From NCBI GenBank assembly GCA_025618425.1, contig CM046847.1, forward strand, positions 1,658,134-1,722,133: 64,000 nt of DNA. Direction: 5' to 3'. Position numbers and translations under genes: made by a program. Position 1 is the stretch's first letter; each line of letters opens with the position of its first letter. Source of the stretch: Heliocidaris tuberculata. Taxonomy: Eukaryota; Echinodermata; Echinoidea; Camarodonta; Echinometridae. This document shows, one piece after another, positions 22,381 through 34,900 of the stretch. The notes beneath the pieces were generated by a model. It did no database searches and was not told the DNA's origin. It saw only the letters and a list, made by a program, of their open reading frames with translations.

Positions 22381-22389
22381 ATGGAGTGA
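22381..22389 (+). promoter_or_regulatory. Two-codon uORF (ATG GAG TGA) before VPS51
   Basis: An ATG with A at -3 and G at +4 is followed immediately by one codon and a stop. It ends one base before the main ATG at 22391. If within the mRNA it could reduce or tune initiation at VPS51. Confidence 0.4.
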
Positions 22390-22390
22390 A

Positions 22391-22882
22391 ATGAGTGAGG
22401 GTTCATCTGAAAGTGGAGCCATGAAGGCTCGGAGGAAACATGGCATGCTCAAGATGTACTATGGTCTAGATGATCAACAGGAGAAACCTGCCAACATGAA
22501 CCCAACAGACATCAATGGTGCTTACTTCAATCCTGAGGTTTATCTCACCATGATCATGAAAGAGAAGAGACTCAATGATCTCATTGATAAGGAAGCTGAG
22601 ATGGTCAAACGTAAGTCCCAATCTATATCAGATTCAATATATGATAAGCAGTGCTGATGATTTTTCATTTCAAATATCATTGGTCATGGGGAAAAAATGC
22701 ATTATTTCTCCATAAATGTCAATTAGTGTGCATGATTATGGCTTTAATTATTTTATAAAACCTAGGAATAGTCGGAGCAGTTGATAAAGCAATGTTTTTC
22801 CTTTGGAAAACCTAATTATGCATTTATAAGATTTATCAGTCCCCTCACTGTAGTGAAATGCATTTAAGAATTCTCTCTCAGC

Positions 22883-22914
<32 letters not shown>

Positions 22915-25900
22915 TTTGCAATTTTTCCTATCTAGAAATTCGCTCTCTAGACAGTGACATGCAGACATTGGTTTATGAGAACTACAATAAATTCATCAGT
23001 GCCACGGATACCATACGTAAGGTATGTCTAACATTTTCTGTTAATGTACATGTCACTGCAGTTGACTTTTTGAGCTGTAATGAAATGTGATCTTATTATC
23101 TTAGAGTCTAATAGACACATGTTTTTGAACTAGGGGGCACCATAAATATGAAATGTTAACATGACCCTAGCTATGCATTATAAAATGTGCATGTTTTCTC
23201 TAATTTTGTTCAATAGAGATTTTATTATCTATATGTATAATGTTAACCATTTTCAACAAAGTCTGTGTATGTAAAGGTAACCAACATTTAGATATTAGTG
23301 ATTACAATATCCCAAAGTTATGGATGTTGCAATTGAGATAAATGATAGGTGAATGTTTTAAGATGTTGAGTTCATTATATTTCTGAAAATATTTGATTCT
23401 GTTCGTAGATGAAAACTGATTTCAAGAAGATGGAGGAAGAAATGGATCGCTTAGCAACCAACATGGATACCATTGCAGACTTCAGTGAGAAGATTAGCTC
23501 TACACTGCAGGAAAGAAGAGCTCAAATCACAAAGCTTAGTGGTGTCCATTCCCTTCTCAAGAAGGTAAGAAACTGTTAAACCAGAAATTTTTGCGTGCAT
23601 GAAACTTTTGCGAGTGGTCAAGATTCGCACAAATTTCATGCCAGGAATGAATAAAATCACAATTGAAACAACATAAAACTATTGTGATTCGCAAAAGTTT
23701 CTTGCCGCAAAATTGGCTGTCATTAACGAAAAGTTTATGTCGCAAAATTTTCTAGTTTTGCAGTAGCTCAGAGCCACTCAGATTGGTGTCATTTCCCTTC
23801 TCAAGAAATTAAGAAATCATTCTTTGTCAGCACAATAACTACAAAAGCTCAGAGTCAGAGTGGTATCCATTCCCTTCTCAAGAAATTACGAAATCATTTT
23901 TTGTCAGCACATAACTACAATAGCTCAGAGCCAGTCAGAGTGGTATCCATTCTGCTCTCAAGAATAGATAGATAGATATATAGATTGATACAATGTAGAA
24001 AGATAGATGGATGGATAAATAGATAACGTGATTCAATTTTCCATTGACTATAGTTGTACACCATTGGCATTTGCCATTAAGGTACAATGTACATTTGCAC
24101 TGATTATCTGGCATTAACTTTAATTTGATTTTTTTCCCCATGCATACTAGTTTTATGAATTGATTCTTATTTTTGTCTTATTCCACAGTTGCAGTTCCTG
24201 TTTGAGCTTCCAGCTAGACTCAACAAATGCATCGCGATGAAAGCATATAGCCAAGCAGTCAGGTCAGTTACAAAGTCTTGTATACTTGAACAAGAAGGGG
24301 TAATACCATGTCACTTTTTTTTAGCATGATCAAATGAGACATCACCATCTTTTAAACTTTCCAGGTTTCCAAGAGCACTGTGATATAATGGTTCATTCAC
24401 TCAAGTTATAAGTCAAGAGTTTGAGTCCTTAGCCTGTGTGTATCTTTCTAGACAAGGCATTTTGTCTACAGATGTCTCTTGCGGCTTTGGAAGGGTAGTA
24501 CATGTAAGTACTGATAGGATCGGTGGAGCTGAAGCTAGGGTGATAATTACCATAGTGCATGGAGGCATATGCACTTCATATCGAGACAGGATATGTATTT
24601 TCTTGTATAGTTGATAAATGGAAATTTGGGGAACAAAGAGGCATTCTGCACTGGTGTATATTAAGATTAATGATAGTATGATAATGATGTAATAAAACTG
24701 ATAGACTGATATGCATTCCTTCATAAAATGCAGTTTCTTTGAAGAAAGAAAAATATTTGTAGAATATACAATACTCCTTGATGATGATAAAACTTCACTT
24801 TGTGTGTCTGCTTTGAATTCTCTCAGATACTACTCTAAAGCTCGGGTGGTACTTCTTCAATATCAACACATGCCATCATTTCATGGTATCCATAGAGACT
24901 GCAATGAGATTGTCAATGAACTCAGACTCAAACTAAGAGAACAGTTTGGTAACAAAGAGGTAATGCATCTATTCACTTCTTCTTTCTTGAAATAATAGAC
25001 AAAAAATATGCATGCAACATGGTGAACTAATGCACGTTGGTACTTCTCATATTTGCATTTTGTTGATGGTAATGGCTTTTTCACATGGATATTGCCTTTC
25101 TGCACTTTTTAACAACAAAATTTTCCAAATAAACAGTACCCTAAAAAAAAAAAAGAAGTACGATATAAAAAGAAAACATATGTATGTAACTGAACCGATT
25201 TGTTTAACAGAAAATTTTACTTTCCTTAAATTTTATAGTGCCCATGAATAAGAACTTTTACCCCTGCATGTAACTGAAATGCCTCTACTACACTTACTCT
25301 TACTCCTCTTTTATGTCTGCTGCTGCTGCTTATATTTTTACTACGACTGCTTCTCTACTGATTTTATTTGTAATGTTGATATATTTACTTTGGTAATCTG
25401 ATTATTATTGTCCTAGTCTGATGCTAAACAGCTGGCTGAGTGCGTAGATCTCTTGCTACAACTCAAAGAACCACCAGATGAGCTTTGTGATGAGTTTCTC
25501 TCTCAGTAAGTATCAATGGCCATTTAATTTTCAAAGTTTATTTGTTACATAGGTCTGTTAGATACAGTTTATTGTCTCGCCTGCGTAGCCGAGCGAGACT
25601 ATAGGCGTCACTATTTCCGTCATCATCGGCGTTGTTATCTATAATCATGCTGTAATCACAATAACTTTCTATAGATTTAAGGTAAATTACCAAATTCATA
25701 CTACAGGTACATCTCTTAAAGGCCCAGGTCAAGTTCAAAAATGAGTTGAATCTGACCAAGGTCAAAAGGTCAATGAACTTTCTTCAAAAAGCACTGTTAT
25801 CACTGTACATCTCTTCAAATTGTTAATCAAGCATGAAAATTTTTTGCCATGAAAAAAATGAATGAAAAAGCATACCTGTATTGTCTGATTAAATGTGCTA

Positions 25901-28900
25901 CAGTGCAAGACACAAGTTAGATGAGACTCTGAGAGAGATGTCAAGTCATGTGAAGACTGGTAGACAGAGGACAGCATCCAGTCCAGAGGAAGATGAGGAT
26001 AGTAACCATGGTAACAAACAGAAAGAGGATGAGACACCTGCTGAGAAGATCATGAGATCACTTCCTATGGTATGCAGAATTTGTTTTACATCTGTACATT
26101 GACATGCTTTTCTTCCCTCAGTTTTAATGCAAATTTGAATGGGAATTAAGTTTCCGTAAAAGCATAAAAGCAAGAGAAGCATATCAGGGAAAGTTTGAGA
26201 AAACTGAGATAAAGGATGAAAGTTATGAATCATTAAATCAAATATCAGTAATTACATAGGCATCTCCTACTATCAATGGGTTTATTATGTGTGTTGTCTT
26301 GGAGATGTGTACAAAAAATATTTAAAATATTCCCTTTTTCTGTTCTATTTTGGTAAATGTGATTTTCAGCAAATTTCTGGCACCTTATTTTCAATTTGCA
26401 AATCTAAGACACCGATATATCCCATTATAGACAATTGTGAATTATCTTCAGCCAGATTCTCTTGAAATGATGTTGCATCACCAAAACTCACAATTAGCTT
26501 TAACAATCTCAGATGATAACTGCTGTTTCTCATTTCAGGATATCTTGGAGTTTGTTGACTGCAGCTGCAATGGCTTCCTTGAAAACATTTGTTTGGTGAT
26601 AGCATCTTACAAGGAACTCTTTGTTAACAGGCAGGCCGGAGAGTAAGTACAACCAAAGATGTGTCCAGTATTCCTAGAAGCACATTTTATTGTACAATAC
26701 GTATGGCGTACAGCTTTCATTTCAACTCCAAAACATCACACTGAAATTTCAGATGACTGAGCTGCAAAAGGCCTGTACAAAAACAAGTTTCTTTGAAAAT
26801 GTTAACTAAACCCCTTTAGCTAATTTAGTCAAATAAAAGTAAATACGTCTGTTGCTACCTTTTAAAGTAAATACAATGTCATGATACTGAATGATAAGGG
26901 ATATGATAATTCAATGCACTTGTATTGAACTATCTTTTCCAAGGTGCAATATAAAAATAAAAAGAACAAGAAAATACATATATAATAGGCTACCTTGTGT
27001 TGAATACAATATTAAAATTGATGTGTTATCAAATCTAATTAATGTAGTTCTCAAGAAGAGGAGCAGCTAGAACAAGTGGCTCACACCAAGCTAGGTCAGT
27101 TTGTAGATTCCAGGATGCAGCAGTACTTTACATGTATTCAAGATAGAATACAGGCTGAGGTAAACACAGCTTTCTTATTCTTTATCTTAATTTTATAGCA
27201 TTTTAGTGAAAATAGATCTCATGGAAGCACATGTTTGTGGGAAAATCACTGTTTTCTGAATGTTAAACACAGATTACAACTTACAACTCTTGATATCTCT
27301 TCTTATTCTATTGAATAGAAAAACAACTCTATTTGTCAGTAGACGTCAACTAAATGTATCATTCCTATATCATCAAGTTAATGTTCACATTTTTACACAG
27401 TCGTTCTTTTGCTGCCATTTTTGCACAGTGAGCCTGATCGGTTAAGAGCAGGCATTTTGTCCTTCCGTGACATTGAATATTTTGTGGATTATAATTTTAA
27501 GTAGGTGACCATTGCAACCAAATTTTATAAAATTCCAACTCCTTCAGTGATGCCCTTCACAATGAAACATAAAATAGCTCTCTTCAATTAAATACTTATT
27601 TTCTATAGGCCTTCAAACTTTGTCAAATGTCCGTCCGTGGCTAACCAATCAGGCTCCAGTATTAGTGAGTTAATAAGCTGCCCCTAAAAAGTGTAACCCT
27701 AAACATTATATGGCGAAGGGAGAGTATCTGCTTTGGCAGTTAAAGAGCGAAACTATCATTTCGAGAAGTAGAGCATGTTTTCCCAGAACAAGAGATATTC
27801 TACCAAATATTTTAGATTCGCAAAATAATAATCAGTGTATTCACAATTGAAGGCTTTCGGCAACACCATGTGGGAGCCTCTGTGAAAAGGCTGTTGATAT
27901 ATTCTTTCGTGAAAAATGAACCCACTTATGAGGCGTTCAGAGGAATTTTGGAAAAGTGAAAGGAAAGGAAAGAGATGATAATGGAATGAAATTAAATTAA
28001 ACCCTTGCACAAGACTATTTGTGCATTATTTTTCACGAAAGAATATATCAACAGCCTTTTCACAGAGGCTCCCACATGGTGTTACCAAAAGCCTTCAATT
28101 GTGAATACTCACTCACCATGAAAACCTACAGAGAACATCTAATAATCAGTGTATTTTTAGAATTCTTCATATATCCAAACTATTCCAGGTGTAATGTAGC
28201 TATGTAAGGTGAAGTCATAGAATACAATACTGATATGATTACTTGTACCTATAAAGTGATTGTAGGATATTTTACAGGTTACTTTATTGTATGTTTCATT
28301 TCAGAAATCCTCTGTTGAGAATTCTCTGCTAGTGAGAGCATTAGATCGGTTCTTCAAACGTCTTCAGGCTGTACATCGGTTGTTACCTGATCTTAAGATA
28401 CTTCAAAGAGGAGCAGATATAGTAGCAGCAGCGGCCAAGGAGAGAGCACAGTACTATGGTGATGGTCTCAAGAAACACTTCGCTGGTGAGTAACTAATAA
28501 GCTTTGTGACAACATCAGTATTTGTATCCAGAGCTTTGACACAACCTGAGAAGTTGTATCATACTTAGCGAAAATCACGCTGATGACCTGTCATTATTAT
28601 GTCAAAAACTTTAAAGTACACATTCAAAGAAAATCACAAATATGATAAATAATGTATCACTAGAAACTGGCAAGTTAACAGATAGCAATCGTATCAGTTT
28701 AAAGTCAACTACATATCAGGTAGTTAAACAATAATACAAATAAAACTACCTCCCAGCATCTGCGATATACAAGCGCTTCGCCAAAAAAATAACAATGTTT
28801 CAATGACGTCAATAAAGGGAACAATCCTGTCCAAGCAGACGACGTCCCATAAAGAATGAACATAAGTGCAGTGCAGTTATTTCTCAAATTATAAAGAATT

Positions 28901-31900
28901 TAGTGTATTCAAACGTGCCCATATTTCACACCATTCTAAAATGGGAATGAAACAGATTCTGATTACTGAAATCTTTTGTTTGTAAATATATAGGATGAGG
29001 GTTAATGAACAATCAAAGAAACCACACTTTCAAATTGAAAAGCCCGCTGAATGATTGCAAGGACGGTATTCATCCCTCATTCAACGCCGAACGTCCAGCG
29101 GTGTATGCAGCTGTGAATGCAATGGCGTCTATTTTGTTTACAAGCAACTGATTCCTTTATTCTTGTAACGCTTCATTTTCCATCCAAATAAACCCATGCA
29201 CGGGGTTTAGAGCCCGCTGAATGATTGCAAGGACGGTATTCATCCCTCATTTATTTTTGTAACGCTTCATTTTCCATCCAAATAAACCCATGCACGGGGT
29301 TTAGAGCCCGCTGAATGATTGCAAGGACGGTATTCATCCCTCATTCAACGCCGAACGTCCAGCGGTGTATGCAGCTGTGAATGCAATGGCGTCTATTTTG
29401 TTTACAAGCAACTGATTCCTTTATTCTTGTAACGCTTCATTTTCCATCCAAATAAACCCATGCACGGGGTTTAGAGTGAGGCAATATATGTATTAAACAT
29501 AATAGACTAATGCTAGTGAAGTGAAATAACTGAAGAGAAGATGACAAAACAGGCACTGAAAATATGTGAGATGTTATGGGACATCGTCTGCTTGTGCAAT
29601 TAACGTCCTGTCTTTGACGTCACACATTTCAGCGGCTTTCGGAGAGCTGTTCAGGTGCTATGTCGGGGCTGTATTTTAGCAATTTGTAATTGATAATAAT
29701 CATTACTTCGAATGTTTGCAAGCGTCGAATTTTGACAAACTTGTCCGGTCTAAGCTTCACCTACGCAGTAATGAAACTTAAGTCAGTTTTAAAAATCAAT
29801 GAATATCTACTTTAAATGTTTTATGAGAAACTCTCTTGATCATTTTAGAGACAACTTAGAAATAAAAGAGGTTTCTGTATCAGTGAAATTAGGAGTTATG
29901 AGTCATTTTGAAAACTGGGAATCACTATTTTTAGAAAACATTATTACACAAAACACAAATCACTTGTTGCTAGTGGCCACTGATTAGGGATATTAAATCA
30001 GTGACCGTATCACATACTTTATAATATCTCCCTCAAAGCTAGTCAATAAGTATATGGGGTCTTATAATAATGATGTGTTGATTTCAGAGTGCATTACTGA
30101 TATCCGTCAGACGTTGTGTGCTCCCAGAGTAGTAGGCAAACAAGCTGCACCAAACCTAGCTGAACTTGTCAATGTGACCTCATCATCCGTCATTGATCAA
30201 GTCAAACTAGTTCTCACCAGCCTCAAGGTATACTTCATCCTAGAAAATTTGGATAATATATTTTCTCTGTTTTATGATAAAACTTTGATGATGCTTTACA
30301 GTGAGAGAGCTTTCACTTTTGTCACTCCCAGTCGTGGAGTAGCTTCCCTTCCCCGTATCAAAGTTGCTCCATCCTTACACACTTGTAAATCCATGTCAAA
30401 AGCCCACATATTAAAATCCCTGTAACTGATCAGCACTTTGCCTAGCAATGCCTACATCTCCTGTGTTATATCATTTTAAACCCATTCAGTTGTATATGTT
30501 TCACATATTTAAAATTCGAACCCAGACCAGTTGATCCATGGTCCAAGGATATATGTCATAAAATAATAAATGAAATATTTATACACCTTAATGCATTAAG
30601 AATGTATGCAATATCATAAGCCCTCTGCATGATCCCTAACACTTGTTTATTGAAAAAGCTCAGTCAAGATTCAAATCTGGTAGTATGAATTGTGATAGCT
30701 ATAGCTGGCAAATGTCTGTGTAGTTTTATACAACATACTATTCCCTTTGTTGTCATTTAGTTCTGAATGAGGAGTAACTAACCTGAATTCAATATCTCTT
30801 GACCTGCAGGCATTCCTAGGTCAAGATATTACATTTGCTCAGACCTTGTTCTTTGCTACCAAATACCCTACTGTCACTGTACGAGAGGGTCTGCTAGTTG
30901 ATTTCCTGCGACACATATTCCAGACATGTAGTGTGAGTATTTAGGGATACTTTCTGTTCTGGTAACCATGAGGTTTCAGTCAATTGTTATTGAGAGTTCC
31001 AAAATGCATATCTGTGTGTATGTAACCCTTATCGATATTGAGTCTTTCCAATACTGATATATTATCGGCGATACTGTATCATATTGATATGCACTAAACA
31101 ATCATTTTTTTAAGTAATAGTAAAAACTTTGATATCTTTAGTAGAATGTCTACTAGACAAAGAAATCTATTTCATATGACAGAAAAATGATTGATATACA
31201 ATATAGAAACTTACAGAAATGTCTTGAATATAATTTCACCATCAAGGTTAGTAAATTTAACTAGAAGTCTTACTTTAATATATCCACTACTCAATTCTCT
31301 TTATGTACTTGTAGATTGAAGTTATTCTCATATTTCAAGCATTTTTATTTTTTGTATTCAGAATCTGTGTGAGGGTGGAGGAGAGAAAGGATCAGCCCCT
31401 CATACCCTCATCCTGATACTCTCCAGACTTCTGGTTGACTTTGAGACAACTCACATCATACAGCTGGTAAATATCAATGATATTAATGATAATATCTGTC
31501 TTTTATGTGGTGCCTTTGTGTTTATAGTGCACCAAATCAAGGCACAAGTATTTAGGCATTTCAAGACAGTATACCAACTGGACAATATCATGTAGTTAGG
31601 TTGTTATGCTGTTAGGTTTTGGGATCATCGAAATTATAACAATTGACTAAGTTTTGAAAACAAAATATTTTTAATAAAACAATGAAAAGCAGTGGACACA
31701 GATATGGTTACATGGGACCACACAAACACACAGCATCAGAAGTAGGTCCAAAGTTGTAAACTTTCATTAGTGTTATTTGAAATATGAAAGCTTTATAAGA
31801 GCAACCATTTGAATAGGACATTACTTCTATGGTATTCTTCCTTGTGGGAAAAAAAAAGTTTGAGGACAAGTTATTTTTTACCTTCACAAGAACTCAATCT

Positions 31901-34900
31901 TCTCTTTTTAACAGCTTGGTACTTGCAATGCTCAATTCTTAATCGAGGATAGTAGAGGCCTCACTCAGACATCTACTCTCTGCTCAGAAGCTAAAGATGC
32001 AGCTCAGTTGCTTCTCAATCATTATGTTCAAGCCCAAGGTCTACAGATATCTCAGGTAAGCTGCTTGTTATCTTTCTTTTTGTTTTGTGATGGCTAATGA
32101 CAATAATACAAGCCGATGGTTGTTATTATGTGATTTAAAAATGGAGTCAGATATCTTATGCTTGATGAAAGACAGAAAGTTGCAGGATTATACTATGTAT
32201 TCTTTCAAAGGAATGAGAGCCCTGGAAAGGGCTGGTGAGATCCGCTAAAAGCTCCAAGCTCTGTTAAGATCTTATATTGGTTCTTGATGTTTTGATCAGT
32301 ATGCTCTGATCGTCTTCAGAAGAATGAATGGAACATTGCCCAATGGAGGCTTTTTATTGCCTCCCAAGGGCTAAAATAGAAAGCTAATATTCAGAAAATA
32401 CAGACAATTTTTGATGAGGTTTGTAATCAATTACAAAAATCCTATTTTTTATTGTTTGTCATTGTTTTTATGGATTATTGATTTACATGAATTTGATCTC
32501 TTTCTTGTTTACAAAATAATTGTCAAAAAGCCTCATCAGTGGACTAAATATTCAATATGTGATGGAAGAGTTCTCTCCTATGCATAACACCTTTTGAGCT
32601 GATACCAAGCATAGGGGATTGACAAAAAATACCAAGGGAAAATTCTCCTTACATAGGCCCAACAAGGGCAATAAAGATGTCAATTCCATCATGCAAATTG
32701 CTCTTATTCTTCCAAATCGCCCCTGTGGGATGCTGCAAGATCATCTTGCTCTCAATTTGGACCAAGAGAGACCATTTCCTGGCAAGAAGCTTGGTTATTA
32801 CTTGATGATGATGATGAGGATGATGATTCACAGCATTTGTATGACACCATACATGTATTTCTGTTAACAACATTCAAAGGTGCAGGCTCCTCCAATAAAG
32901 TCATTATTTATTATTTATTTGTTATTTATTATGTATTAATTATGAAACAAAGTAACATGGTCTATGCATCTACATTTTATTCATGTCACAGTTGTTGTTT
33001 TTTTCTTGAACTCTCATGTTTTCTATGGGTAGATGTTGAGGAAGAGTGTAGACACAAGGGATTGGCTGAACACCATCGAGCCACGCAACGTGAGAGCTGT
33101 GATGAAGCGTGTGGTAGAGGATATCACAGCTATTGATAGCAATGTGGGTTCATTGTATGAAGAAGGAACCCGTAAAGCACATAGTAGTGATTCCAGTAAG
33201 AGGACATTCCAGAGCTTCAGTGTGTCCAGGCAACAACGTACCCAGAGGAGTTATACACCAAGGTAAACACTTCTGCATCACATGTGTGGGTTATTTATAA
33301 TTATAAAATGGGTTCAAGAATGTAGCCATCCTGATTGGTGAAATAACACCACGTGACCGTGCAAAAAAAAAGGTACTGACGCACGGCAAGGGGACTAACG
33401 CACGGCTAATCCGGATCTAACACTAAGATTGTAAGAAAACACTAAGATTCTACACCCGTTTTATAAAACTATTAATACATGGTTGTGAGTTTGTGTGTTA
33501 GTGCGATCCGGCAACACACAGGTTTTTATTGTGGTGTCTAACACGCTCGGCTACGCCTCGTGTGTTAGTACACCACGATTAACAAGCCCCGTGTGTTAGT
33601 ACACCACGATAAACACCTTTGTGTTGCCAGATCACTCTAACGCACTCCCAACCATGTATTAATAGTATATTAACCCATTGACTACTGAATACTCTAATTC
33701 CCATAGGTTTAATACAGGGACCACCTGGTTCCCATACACAATGGGTTAAATGAATGCAACTTCAATATGAATAACCACTTTGCAGTGCAGTTTTATATGT
33801 GCAAGGTGATGAACACCAATTTTGGTGTATCTAGGAGAAATGTAAGAAACAATTTGACTACATGTACGTAAACACTTATCTAGGAAAGAAATTCTGTAAT
33901 TACTATTTTGTGTTATTGACATTGCTATTTCAGACCTAGCTGAAGATGCAGTGCAGGAAAGAAAATCAATATGAATGTGTAATTTATTATAATTAACATA
34001 GCCACTAATACGCAGTCAATTTTTATGTATATTGAGCTTTGACAAACAAATTTATAGTGTCTTTGGACTTGTAGCCTTCTGACTATTTTAGGTACTATTT
34101 TATAAAGACAGTGGAATCTAATTCTGAGCAGCTTGAGAAGTTACAATAAACTTACCAATTAGGGCGTGAATAGATGAACACAGTTGTTAATGTAACTCAG
34201 TTGTACTCAAAATGGGGGCTTGGAGCTGGCATTCATCAAGATAAATTGACAACCCATCTTGCCTCCAGTGCCATAAATTACTTTTGTTTGATTGTGTTTT
34301 TATAGTACTACATTTGATACAAGTCTGATGAGCAATATCCAGAAGCTCTTCTCAGAGAGGATTGAAATCTTCAGCAGTGTAGAGTTCTCAAAAGTCTCTG
34401 TTGTCACTGGAATCATCAAGATTAGTCTGAAGGTAACTTTCATTACTATCCTCCAATGAAATCTGTACTATTTCTCTAAAGGTTGGTACTGGAATCATCA
34501 AGATTAGTCTGAAGGTAACTTTCATTACTATCCTCCAATGAAATCTGTACTATTTCTCTAAAGGTTGGTACTGGAATCATCAAGGTTGGCCTCTAAGTAA
34601 CCTTCATTACTCTCTCCCATATTAAAATTAATCTGCATTTAACACTTTATACCCAGAAGAGAAATTAGGGGTCTTGTAAGGTGGTGAAAGCTATAGTAAT
34701 TGTATTTTTGATATGTCTTTAGTATGACCATATTATTATTATTATTATTATTATTAATGATTCGGCGTCGCCTGTGCCTGGGAGGGGAAAAGCGAACTGA
34801 ATCACTGTAACCCTCGGGTCTCTCCTCCCGAAATAACTGATTGGGATGTGCAGGTGTACCACTACACCGGGGTTTCCCCCTACTCTTCATCGAATAGTGC

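Noticed and set aside
27756..28207. Two ORFs sharing the same peptide on opposite strands
   Set aside because: They are the two arms of one inverted repeat.
29041..29474. CRISPR-like repeat structure
   Set aside because: The units are 170 bp with no spacers, in an intron of an animal gene; an ordinary tandem duplication.
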